Assembly: GCA_035515515.1 (NCBI GenBank)
Contig: DATJBC010000083.1
Coordinates: 1 to 12,569, forward strand
Reading direction: 5' to 3'
Origin: DATJBC01 sp035515515
GTDB taxonomy: Bacteria > Actinomycetota > Acidimicrobiia > Acidimicrobiales > UBA8190
Length of the DNA stretch: 12,569 nucleotides
A model generated the notes under the pieces. The model had not been told where the DNA came from. It ran no database searches and saw only the letters and a list, made by a program, of their open reading frames with translations. Positions within the stretch are counted from its first letter, which is position 1. Each line of letters starts with the position of its first letter. Below, in pieces: positions 6,166 through 12,252 of the stretch. A program made the translations under genes and the position numbers.

Positions 6166-7464
6166 GTGGCATGGGACTTCGAGACCGAGCCCGAGTACGA
6201 GGCCAAGCTGGCGTGGGCCCGGTCCTTGGTGGACGAGGAGATCGTGCCGCTCGAGACCCTCGACCTCGAGTACGACGACGCCCTGCGGGCCATGCGCCCC
6301 CTCCAGGACGAGGTGAAGGCCCAGGGCCTGTGGGCCGCGCACCTGCCGCCCGAGCTCGGGGGCATGGGCTTCGGCCAGGTCCGCCTGGGACTGCTGCACG
6401 AGGTGCTGGGCCGCTGTGCGCTCGCCCCCGTGGTGTTCGGCAACAACGCCCCCGACTCGGGCAACGCCGAGCTCCTGGCGGTGGGCATCGAGGCCTCGGG
6501 TCGCCAGGACCAGCGGGCCCGGTGGCTCGAGCCGCTGCTGGCCGGCGCCCTGCGCAGCGCCTTCTCCATGACCGAGCCCGGGGCGGGCGCCGACCCCACC
6601 CTCATCAAGACGACCGCCGTCAAGGACGGCGAGGAGTGGGTGATCAACGGCCACAAGTGGTTCACGTCCAACGGGTCGGTGGCCGACTTCCTCATCGTCA
6701 TGTGTGTCACCAACCCCGACGTGCACCCCTACGTGGGGTGCTCGATGATCGTGGTCCCCACCGACACCCCGGGGGTGGACATCGTCCGCGACGTGCCCAC
6801 CATGGAGCACCCCTTCCCGCACTACGGGCGCTTCGGCGGGCACTCCGAGATCGTCTACCGGGACGTGCGCGTGCCAGTGGAGAACCTCGTGGGTACCGAG
6901 GGTGACGGCTTCCGGCTGGCCCAGATGCGCCTGGGGCCGGGCCGCATCCACCACTGCATGCGCTGGCTGGGCCAGTCGCGACGCGCCTTCGACATGCTGT
7001 GCGAGCGCGCCGTGTCGCGCTACGCGCACGGCTCCCTCCTGGCCGACAAGCAGATGGTGCAGGCCTGGGTGGCCGATTCGCTGGCCGAGATGACCGCCGC
7101 CCGCCTCATGACGCTGCAGGCGGCGTGGAAGATGGACCGTGACGGGGCGCCGGCCGCCCGGGTCGAGATCGCCATGATCAAGTACTACGGGGCGGCCGTC
7201 CTCTACAACGTCATCGACCGGGCGATCCAGGCGCACGGGTCACTGGGTTTCTCCACCGACCTGCCGCTCGAGCACATGTACCGCGCGGCACGCGCGGCGC
7301 GCATCTACGACGGGCCCGACGAGGTGCACAAGGTCACCGTGGCCCGCCAGGTGCTCAAGAACTACGCCGCCGCCGAGGTCCCCTCCGAGCATGTCCCCAC
7401 GCGCCGCGAGGCCGCCCGCAAGAAGTTCGCCGACCTCCTGGCCGAGGTGAGCGCCAACGACTGA
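6166..7464 (+). CDS. Acyl-CoA dehydrogenase (ACAD10/11-like)
   Basis: This 432-residue flavoenzyme would catalyse alpha,beta-dehydrogenation of an acyl-CoA. FSMTEPGAGAD (from 133) is the FAD/substrate loop, WVINGHKWFTSNG is the middle beta-domain signature, and AIQAHGSLGFSTDLPLEHMYR followed by RIYDGPDEVHKVTVAR is the C-terminal active-site region. The residue aligned with the catalytic Glu of medium-chain enzymes (YEGT) is Asp382 (YDGPDEVH), the form I recall in the ACAD10/11 group. The length fits. The start is set by the Shine-Dalgarno at 6153-6159. The gene diverges from bioB across a 59-base gap and converges on the ParB-like gene. Fatty-acid or branched-chain degradation is likely, but the chain length cannot be told. 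Confidence 0.93.
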   Translation: MAWDFETEPEYEAKLAWARSLVDEEIVPLETLDLEYDDALRAMRPLQDEVKAQGLWAAHLPPELGGMGFGQVRLGLLHEVLGRCALAPVVFGNNAPDSGNAELLAVGIEASGRQDQRARWLEPLLAGALRSAFSMTEPGAGADPTLIKTTAVKDGEEWVINGHKWFTSNGSVADFLIVMCVTNPDVHPYVGCSMIVVPTDTPGVDIVRDVPTMEHPFPHYGRFGGHSEIVYRDVRVPVENLVGTEGDGFRLAQMRLGPGRIHHCMRWLGQSRRAFDMLCERAVSRYAHGSLLADKQMVQAWVADSLAEMTAARLMTLQAAWKMDRDGAPAARVEIAMIKYYGAAVLYNVIDRAIQAHGSLGFSTDLPLEHMYRAARAARIYDGPDEVHKVTVARQVLKNYAAAEVPSEHVPTRREAARKKFADLLAEVSAND

Positions 7465-7465
7465 A

Positions 7466-7481
7466 CGGGCTCGCAGGCCCG
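7466..7481. terminator. Weak hairpin between convergent acyl-CoA dehydrogenase and ParB-like genes
   Basis: CGGGC and GCCCG pair over a 6-base loop just after the acyl-CoA dehydrogenase stop, within the 30-base gap between convergent genes. The stem is only 5 bp and has no T-run, so this is weak support. Confidence 0.25.
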
Positions 7482-7494
7482 CGCGTGGTCGGGC

Positions 7495-7902
7495 TCAGCC
7501 GTCGACGGCGGCGTCCTCGTAGGGGAGCTCGTCGGGGCGGCAGTTGTGGAAGTCGGGGGTGGGGTCGGCCTCGAACTGCACCGCCTTGATGGTGGCGTGC
7601 CCGTCGAGCAGCGCCCGGGCCACCCGGTGCATACCGTCCATCACCCGGCCGTCGGCGCCCAGGATGATCGGGTGCGACATGTCGACCCCGGCGATGAGCC
7701 GGACGTGCTCCACCACCGTGCGCACCGTGGCGGGCTCCCGGCTGCCGGCGAACCAGTACTCGGTGTCGAGGTCTTCGATGGCCGACAGGGGGACGTCACG
7801 TACGGGGAGGCCGCGGCTGAGCCGGATGAGCCGGTGGACGTCCCAGGCGTCGAGCCCTGCATCGCCTGGCCAGAAGTGGTACTGGGCGCGCACAGGGGTC
7901 AC
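7495..7902 (-). CDS. Small ParB/sulfiredoxin-fold-like protein
   Basis: This 135-residue protein starts at GTG 7902, overlapping the lipoprotein stop by four bases (GTGA at 7902-7899), so it is probably made by translational coupling. HPIILGADGRVMDGMHRVAR (77-96) is the G-x-x-hydrophobic-D-G-x-H-R signature of ParB-like nuclease/sulfiredoxin-fold domains, normally the nucleotide-binding site of ParB N-domains. ADLS-type and HTH regions of true ParB are absent, so chromosome segregation is unlikely. The N-terminal part (FWPGDAGLDAWDVHRLIRLS) and the acidic tail are not recognised. Small stand-alone proteins with this fold are known in actinobacteria without a firm role. The fold call is moderate, the function is unknown, and the link to a lipoprotein is unexplained. 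Confidence 0.7.
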   Translation of the reverse strand: MTPVRAQYHFWPGDAGLDAWDVHRLIRLSRGLPVRDVPLSAIEDLDTEYWFAGSREPATVRTVVEHVRLIAGVDMSHPIILGADGRVMDGMHRVARALLDGHATIKAVQFEADPTPDFHNCRPDELPYEDAAVDG

Positions 7903-8249
7903 GACTTGGGCAGGCCGCCGTTCTTCCTGCAGTCCGAGACGACGGTCTGGGCGTCGGCCTTGCGCGTCACCTTGTTGGTCTCGAGGAGCCACGTGCGGAC
8001 GTCGGTGGCGAACTGGGCGCTCCCCTGGGACATGGCCTTCTGGACCGTGGCGATGAGCATCGTGGAGTTGCCGCCGTTGGCCTCGGACAGGGCCCCCCGG
8101 CACACGGTCTGGATCGGGGTGGCCGTCTTGGGCTTGGGCTTGGGGGGGGTGCTCGAGCAGGCCGCCAGCGCGCCCGCCAGCGCCACCCCCGCCAGGAAAC
8201 GCCGAACGCCGATGCGCATGTGCCCCCCCGTCCCGGTGCGCCCCCGCAC
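7899..8249 (-). CDS. Small secreted lipoprotein, unknown function
   Basis: From GTG 8249 this gives 116 residues; from ATG 8219 it gives 106. The region RIGVRRFLAGVALAGALAAC is an Arg-rich n-region, a hydrophobic core and a lipobox ending in Cys31 (Cys21 from the shorter start), so the protein should be lipidated and exported. The mature part begins SSTPPKPKPK, a Pro/Lys linker typical of surface lipoproteins, followed by about 75 residues with two further Cys (TVCRG and VSDCRK) that could form a disulfide. I do not recognise the domain. TATGCT lies six bases before GTG 8249, favouring the longer leaderless form; a G-run before ATG 8219 keeps the shorter start possible. The ParB-like gene overlaps its stop. 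Confidence 0.75.
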   Translation of the reverse strand: MRGRTGTGGHMRIGVRRFLAGVALAGALAACSSTPPKPKPKTATPIQTVCRGALSEANGGNSTMLIATVQKAMSQGSAQFATDVRTWLLETNKVTRKADAQTVVSDCRKNGGLPKS

Positions 8250-8255
8250 CCGCCG

Positions 8256-8261
8256 AGCATA
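8256..8261 (-). promoter_or_regulatory. Candidate -10 box for the lipoprotein gene
   Basis: TATGCT on the minus strand (TANNNT) is followed by six bases and GTG 8249, repeating the spacing at bioB and the bsaP-like gene. No -35 consensus is seen. Confidence 0.5.
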
Positions 8262-8300
8262 CGGGGGGCAGCATCACCGCGCCCACACCGGCGGCCACCC

Positions 8301-8329
8301 TTGACCGCCGGCCGGGGGCGTGGCCAAAT
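8301..8329 (+). promoter_or_regulatory. Candidate promoter TTGACC-17-CCAAAT ahead of the mini-ORF and MBL gene
   Basis: TTGACC at 8301-8306 matches 5 of 6 of the -35 consensus. A 17-base spacer leads to CCAAAT at 8324-8329, a poor -10. Six bases later is ATG 8336, which would make the message leaderless. The ideal spacer length supports it; the weak -10 counts against it. Confidence 0.4.
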
Positions 8330-8335
8330 CACCCC

Positions 8336-8449
8336 ATGACCACGCATCCCGGGATGCCGCGCGCCCCCCGCGCGAGGCGCGGCACGGCGCGGGGGCGCCC
8401 CCCGGCGGCCAGGACGGCCCCCGGGGCGGGGAGGCGCGCGTGCGGGTGA
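8336..8449 (+). CDS. Possible Arg-rich mini-ORF (leader peptide) before the MBL gene
   Basis: ATG 8336 opens a 37-codon frame ending at TGA 8447-8449. The peptide has nine Arg and many Pro and Ala (for example MTTHPGMPRAPRARR). Its stop overlaps the GTG at 8446, an in-frame Val codon three residues into the MBL protein, as GTGA. With the promoter-like sequence upstream it could be a leaderless leader peptide coupling translation into the MBL gene. Such open frames also arise by chance in GC-rich DNA, and the composition is what non-coding GC-rich sequence would give. No family is recognised. Confidence 0.25.
   Translation: MTTHPGMPRAPRARRGTARGRPPAARTAPGAGRRACG
8428..8434 (+). promoter_or_regulatory. 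Shine-Dalgarno for the MBL-fold gene
   Basis: GGGGAGG ends five bases before GTG 8440 and so supports that start over the in-frame TTG-type and GTG alternatives further upstream (frame open from 8320) or GTG 8446. Confidence 0.55.
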
Positions 8450-9288
8450 CGGTCTGCGGGGCGCGGGGCTCGACGCCCTCGCCCGGCCCCGAGCACCTGC
8501 GCTACGGGGGCCACACCTCGTGTGTGGCCCTGGCCCACGACGGCGAGCTCCCCAGCCTCGTCCTCGACGCCGGCACCGGCATCCGCCGCCTCACGCCCGT
8601 GTTCGACGGCCACGCCTTCACCGGGGCCATCGTCTTCGGCCACCTGCACTGGGACCACACCCAGGGCCTGCCGTTCTTCGCCGCCGCCGACCGGCCCGAC
8701 AGCCAGGTGGACGTGTACCTGCCCGCCCAGGGGGACCCCGTCGAGGTGCTGGCGCGTACCATGTCGCCCCCGCACTTCCCGATCACCCCCGAGCAGCTGC
8801 GCGGGACGTGGCGCTTCCACGCGCTCGAGCCCGGCGCCCACGACATCGCCGGCTTCCGCGTCCTGGCCCGCGAGATCCCCCACAAGGGCGGCCGCACCTT
8901 CGGCTACCGGATCGAGGACGGGCCGAGGTCGATCGCCTACCTGTCGGATCACTGTCCCACCGTCCTGGGCGCCGGCCCCGACGGGCTCGGGGCCTACCAC
9001 GAGGCCGCCCTCGAGCTGGCCCGCGGTTGCGACGTCCTGTTCCACGACGCCCAGTACACAGACGACGAGCTGGCGGCGCGGGCCGACTTCGGCCATGCCG
9101 CCGCGGGCTACGCCGTGCGCCTGGGCGAGGAGGCCGGGGCCCGGCAGGTGCTGCTGTTCCACCACGACCCGCCCCGCACCGACGACGCCATCGACGCGCT
9201 GGTGGCCTCCTACGCCGGGGCCCGGGTGCCCGTGGCGGGGGCCAGCGAGGGGCTGGTGATCGACCTGCCGTCGGGGACGGGGGGCTGA
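8440..9288 (+). CDS. Metallo-beta-lactamase-fold hydrolase (Lactamase_B_2 / phosphodiesterase-like)
   Basis: This 282-residue protein begins VRVTVCGARGSTPSPGP, the usual opening of this MBL subgroup. The metal-binding motif HLHWDH lies at 68-73, and later ligands are plausibly His148 (PHKGG), Asp170-His171 (LSDHCP), Asp203 (FHDAQY) and His241/242 (LFHHDP). The set is complete, so it should bind two metals. Relatives include cyclic-nucleotide phosphodiesterase-like and RNase Z-like hydrolases that cut phosphodiester bonds, but the substrate is not evident. No signal peptide is seen, so it is cytoplasmic. The start GTG 8440 is backed by a Shine-Dalgarno at 8428-8434. The first response regulator follows after 41 bases on the same strand, with its own promoter-like box. 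Confidence 0.88.
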   Translation: MRVTVCGARGSTPSPGPEHLRYGGHTSCVALAHDGELPSLVLDAGTGIRRLTPVFDGHAFTGAIVFGHLHWDHTQGLPFFAAADRPDSQVDVYLPAQGDPVEVLARTMSPPHFPITPEQLRGTWRFHALEPGAHDIAGFRVLAREIPHKGGRTFGYRIEDGPRSIAYLSDHCPTVLGAGPDGLGAYHEAALELARGCDVLFHDAQYTDDELAARADFGHAAAGYAVRLGEEAGARQVLLFHHDPPRTDDAIDALVASYAGARVPVAGASEGLVIDLPSGTGG

Positions 9289-9316
9289 CCGGGCGGGTGC
9301 TCGGGGCGCCCTGACG

Positions 9317-9322
9317 TAGTGT
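9317..9322 (+). promoter_or_regulatory. Candidate -10 box for the first response regulator
   Basis: TAGTGT (TANNNT) lies seven bases before ATG 9330, consistent with a leaderless transcript. No Shine-Dalgarno precedes the ATG. No clear -35 is seen. Confidence 0.45.
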
Positions 9323-9329
9323 TCCCGGG

Positions 9330-9998
9330 ATGACGGTGCGGGTCGTGCTGGCCGAGGACAACTACATCGTGCGCGAGGGCGTGCGGAACCTGCTCGACAC
9401 CGAGCCCGACCTGGAGGTGGTCGGGGTGTGCGAGGACTACGACTCGCTCCTGGCCACGGCGGACTCCGAGCAGCCCGACGTGGTGGTCACCGACATCCGC
9501 ATGCCCCCCACGGGGACCGACGAGGGCATCCGGGCGGCCGCCGTGCTGCGCGAGACCCATCCCGACATGGGGGTGGTGGTCCTCAGCCAGTACTCCGAGC
9601 CCGCCTACGCGTTGGCCTACCTCGACGGGGGGTCCAAGGGCCGCGCATACCTGCTGAAGGAGCGGGTGTCCGACATCGGGCAGCTGGCGGGGGCCATCCG
9701 CGAGGTCCACCAAGGGGGCTCGGTGATCGACCCCGTGGTGGTCGACGCGCTGGTGGCGGCGCGGGCCAAGCCGGCCGACTCACCCCTGCACCGCCTCACG
9801 GCCCGGGAGTGCGAGATCCTCTCGGAGATGGCCCAGGGCAAGAACAACGCGGCCGTGGCGGGCTCGCTGGTGTTGTCGGAGCGGGCCGTCGAGAAGCACA
9901 TCAACTCGATCTTCTCCAAGCTGGCCCTGTCCCAGGAGCCCGACGTCCACCGCCGGGTGAAGGCGGTGCTGCTCTTCCTCTCGGCCCAGGAGTCCTGA
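9330..9998 (+). CDS. NarL/FixJ-type (LuxR-family) response regulator
   Basis: This 222-residue DNA-binding regulator has an N-terminal receiver and a C-terminal LuxR helix-turn-helix. In the receiver, Glu9-Asp10 is the acidic pocket, Asp55 (VVVTDIRMPP) the phosphorylation site, Ser86 the switch residue and Lys110 the conserved lysine. The linker is near 146-152, and the HTH (LTARECEILSEMAQGKNN, then SERAVEKHINSIFSKL) spans about 156-198. The phrase DGGSKGRAYLLKERV matches actinobacterial members of this group. The partner histidine kinase is not in the window. The ATG at 9330 follows a -10 box by seven bases. All key residues are present; target genes are unknown. Confidence 0.95.
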   Translation: MTVRVVLAEDNYIVREGVRNLLDTEPDLEVVGVCEDYDSLLATADSEQPDVVVTDIRMPPTGTDEGIRAAAVLRETHPDMGVVVLSQYSEPAYALAYLDGGSKGRAYLLKERVSDIGQLAGAIREVHQGGSVIDPVVVDALVAARAKPADSPLHRLTARECEILSEMAQGKNNAAVAGSLVLSERAVEKHINSIFSKLALSQEPDVHRRVKAVLLFLSAQES

Positions 9999-10036
9999 GC
10001 CCCACCGGCCCGCAGGCCGAGGGCCCGGGGCCGGGG

Positions 10037-10055
10037 GCCGCCCGTCGCGGGCGGC
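10037..10055 (+). terminator. Strong GC hairpin after the first response regulator
   Basis: GCCGCCCG and CGGGCGGC form an 8-bp perfect stem over a TCG loop, 39 bases after the stop of the first response regulator. No T-run follows, so it would be an actinobacterial-type stem terminator. The remaining gap, 9999-10129, holds nothing else I can name beyond GC-rich low-complexity sequence. Confidence 0.4.
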
Positions 10056-10129
10056 GGGGGTGCTGCCACCACCGGCCCCCTCGTGCTGTCTTTCTGTGCC
10101 CGCCTCCCGGGGGCTGCGAGGATTAGGAC

Positions 10130-10513
10130 GTGGCTGACCAGGGAGTCTCGGTGCTGATCGTGGACGACCAGGCCCCGTTCCGCATGTCGGCGCGCGCCGT
10201 GGTGGGCTTCACGGCGGGCTTCGAGGTGGTGGGGGAGGCCCAGTCGGGCGAGGAGGCCGTGGAGCAGGTCGACGCCCTGACGCCCCAGCTCGTGCTCATG
10301 GACATCAACATGCCGGGTATGGGCGGCATCGACGCCACCCGGCGGATCACCACCGAGCATCCCGGGGTGCGGGTGTGGCTCTTGTCGACCTACGACGCCG
10401 ACGACCTCCCCGCCGACGCCCGCACGTGCGGCGCGGCGGAGTACGTGCACAAGGAGCAGTTCGGGCCCGACGTGCTCACCACGCTGTGGGCCGACGGGTC
10501 GGGCACCGGCTGA
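10130..10513 (+). CDS. Single-domain response regulator (receiver only)
   Basis: This 127-residue protein is a stand-alone CheY-like receiver. Asp12-Asp13 form the acidic pocket, Asp58 (LVLMDINMPG) is the phosphorylation site, Ser86 (LLSTYD) the switch and Lys108 the conserved lysine. No output domain follows, so it would act by protein contact or phosphorelay rather than on DNA. GTG 10130 is preceded by GAGGA at 10118-10122 with seven bases between, a good ribosome binding site. Its last 124 bases are overlapped antisense by the HTTM gene. It follows the LuxR-type regulator by 131 bases on the same strand; they may share a sensor, but no kinase is present here. Loss of an HTH by truncation is possible, but the ending looks like a complete receiver. 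Confidence 0.88.
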   Translation: MADQGVSVLIVDDQAPFRMSARAVVGFTAGFEVVGEAQSGEEAVEQVDALTPQLVLMDINMPGMGGIDATRRITTEHPGVRVWLLSTYDADDLPADARTCGAAEYVHKEQFGPDVLTTLWADGSGTG

Positions 10514-11430
10514 CGCCCGGAGCGCAGACGCCGGTGCCATGCGCCGAGGCGGTCGCGCCCGACGAGCAGGTGCCGGGCGGCCCACTCGGGGGAGAGGAAG
10601 GCGAGGTAGCAGGCGAGCATCACCTCGCTGAAGAACCCGAGCTCGAGGTTGACGCCGATCGAGGTGTGCAGGACCACGCCCAGCATGAGCACGAGGGGGC
10701 GGGCGGCCCGGTTCCACACGAGGACGGCGATCATGAGCTCCGTGGCGATCGTCAGGTAGGTGGCGATGTTGCTCACGAGCACCGAGTGGCTGATGGCGCC
10801 GGGCAGGACGAAGCGCTGGAAGTCCTGGAGCCGCATGGAGTAGGAGACGGCCGTCCCGTGCAGCCAATCGGGGCCGTGGAGCTTGAACCACACCGCGCTC
10901 AGGTAGACGACGCTGACCTGGATCTGGATCAACCGGAGCGCCCAGGGGGCCCGCGCCGGGAATTCCCAGAACCGGTCACGGGCCCTGCGCCAGCGGTCGA
11001 CCGAGAGCGCTTCGCCCGCAGGGGCGAACATCAAGAAGAAGCACACGATGCGCAGCAGGCCGTCGCCCGAGTTCCAGATCGACGGCGCCCGGTGCTCGAA
11101 GGACACCACCGCCACGAACACCAGCACGCTGGCCAGCCGTGTCCGGTAGCCCACCATGAGCGCCAGCGACGCCACGACGAGGACGCCGAAGAGCCCCAGG
11201 GCCACGCCGTAGGCGGGGGCGGAGTTGAGCACTCCCCAGACGCCGAGCGGCTCGTGGACGGGGGGGATGGGTTCGATGCCGTGGGACGAGAAGAACGTCC
11301 GGAAGTCGGGCACAAGTGACAGCGCCCAGGCGAAGACGAGCGCGCCCATCACGATGCGGAGGATCGCCAGGCTCGACGTGGGCTGGGGCTCGAACCAGAA
11401 CCGCTGCCACCAGGTGGAGATGCGCCTCAT
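10390..11430 (-). CDS. HTTM-domain membrane protein (SdpB / VKGC-like)
   Basis: This 346-residue polytopic membrane protein has about seven or eight hydrophobic helices (near 21-40, 73-93, 97-112, 125-138, 165-184, 218-238, 246-262, 266-280). LRIVCFFLMFAPAGEALSVD (126-145) and YLSAVWFKLHGPDWLHGTAV (176-195) are characteristic of HTTM proteins, the family of vitamin K-dependent gamma-carboxylase-like proteins that includes SdpB of the Bacillus sporulation-delaying toxin system. The ATG at 11430 overlaps the upstream gene's stop by four bases (ATGA), so the two are coupled. The last 41 residues, beyond the conserved core, run antisense into the neighbouring response regulator gene and look like read-through past a lost stop. 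It probably acts with the upstream single-pass protein on a secreted substrate; that function is inferred. Confidence 0.87.
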   Translation of the reverse strand: MRRISTWWQRFWFEPQPTSSLAILRIVMGALVFAWALSLVPDFRTFFSSHGIEPIPPVHEPLGVWGVLNSAPAYGVALGLFGVLVVASLALMVGYRTRLASVLVFVAVVSFEHRAPSIWNSGDGLLRIVCFFLMFAPAGEALSVDRWRRARDRFWEFPARAPWALRLIQIQVSVVYLSAVWFKLHGPDWLHGTAVSYSMRLQDFQRFVLPGAISHSVLVSNIATYLTIATELMIAVLVWNRAARPLVLMLGVVLHTSIGVNLELGFFSEVMLACYLAFLSPEWAARHLLVGRDRLGAWHRRLRSGRQPVPDPSAHSVVSTSGPNCSLCTYSAAPHVRASAGRSSAS

Positions 11431-12170
11431 CGCAGCCGCAACGTGTAATAGGCCTGCTCACGGAACGGCGTGTGGTCGGGCGTGTTGCCGCCGGGCGGGA
11501 GCAGGTAGGCGCTTCGCTTGACGAGGGTGACGCGTACGGGCGGCGAAGGGTCGCCGGTCTCCTGCGACGCCACGAACAGCGCCAGAGGCTTCCACAGCTG
11601 TGGCCAGCCGTCGGGGTCACCGGGCCTGATGACGGCGTGCACCACGTACTTGTTCCAGTGCGCGTCGCGGTACGCACCGAGAAACGGCCCGTCCGACGGG
11701 GGCGCCCACGTCGTCACCCGGCCGTCGGCGTGGAGAATGCGCGCCTCCAGGTAGAGGATCTCGGTCCGCGGGTTCGGGGCGAACATGTCCCACTTCTGGT
11801 CGAGGGCCGTGGCGTCGAGATAGGGCTGGGCGACCGAACCCAAGTGCCGTTGGACGGTGCCGGCCGGCAGGTTCTCGACGACGACGGCGCCGACCGTTAC
11901 GAGCAGGAAGACGCTGACCAGCCAACGCCCGGCCCGGCTGGACTCGATCCGATGCTGCAGGCCGTGCCCTGGGCGCGCCGGACCACGTGCACCTGCGGCC
12001 GCACGCGACTGGGACAAACCGAGTGGCGTAGCTGCGTGCTCGGAGACCTCCGACGAGGCCCGGGGGCGCTTGGTGGACGGAGGTGCGATCATCACGGCAA
12101 CCCCACTGACGGATTGTCCCGGGACCCGGCGCTCGACGACCAACGCGCGGCGGTGCGTGCCCGAGGTCAT
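11427..12170 (-). CDS. Single-pass membrane protein, SdpA/DUF5819-like, HTTM partner
   Basis: From ATG 12170 this gives 247 residues; ATG 12092 (221 residues) is an alternative because the first 80 residues are disordered and poorly conserved in look. One membrane helix lies at about 83-99 (WLVSVFLLVTVGAVVVENLP), followed by an extracytoplasmic domain with QKWDMFAPNP at 125-134. This W-x-M-F-A-P-x-P motif is the mark of small membrane proteins paired with HTTM proteins and resembles the QxWxFFxxxP motif of SdpA. The rest (TEILYLEARILHADG, WPQLWKPLALFV) forms a beta-rich domain with no catalytic motif I can name. Its stop overlaps the HTTM start, so the pair is one unit. No good ribosome binding site precedes either start. 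Confidence 0.78.
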   Translation of the reverse strand: MTSGTHRRALVVERRVPGQSVSGVAVMIAPPSTKRPRASSEVSEHAATPLGLSQSRAAAGARGPARPGHGLQHRIESSRAGRWLVSVFLLVTVGAVVVENLPAGTVQRHLGSVAQPYLDATALDQKWDMFAPNPRTEILYLEARILHADGRVTTWAPPSDGPFLGAYRDAHWNKYVVHAVIRPGDPDGWPQLWKPLALFVASQETGDPSPPVRVTLVKRSAYLLPPGGNTPDHTPFREQAYYTLRLR

Positions 12171-12179
12171 CGAGGCCGA

Positions 12180-12220
12180 TCAGCCGTTGGCATTGGAGCC
12201 CGCGCTCGAGCTACCGAGGA
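12180..12220 (-). pseudogene. Decayed second copy of the Ser/Gly protein 3' end
   Basis: Read on the minus strand, 12220-12180 ends with GSSSAGSNANG and a TGA, nearly the same as SSSAGSNPNG inside the neighbouring protein. The DNA of 12184-12220 aligns with 12311-12348 with four substitutions in the coding part and a one-base indel. Three of the four substitutions are silent in the minus frame. No start or full body remains, so I read it as the leftover 3' end of a paralogue. Confidence 0.55.
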
Positions 12221-12252
12221 CGACCGACCCGAGCTGTCCGAGCGCCCACCGA

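Noticed and set aside
5749..7236. 495-codon minus-strand open frame antisense to the acyl-CoA dehydrogenase gene
   Set aside because: It has no recognisable domain and covers a complete plus-strand enzyme; the codon pattern is that of an antisense shadow.
12119..12220. Small minus-strand frame starting at the GTG near 12280 and ending in GSSSAGSNANG
   Set aside because: It can be read as about 33 residues, but the front half is the repeat gene's tail in another frame and no ribosome site supports it. I treat only the end as a remnant copy.
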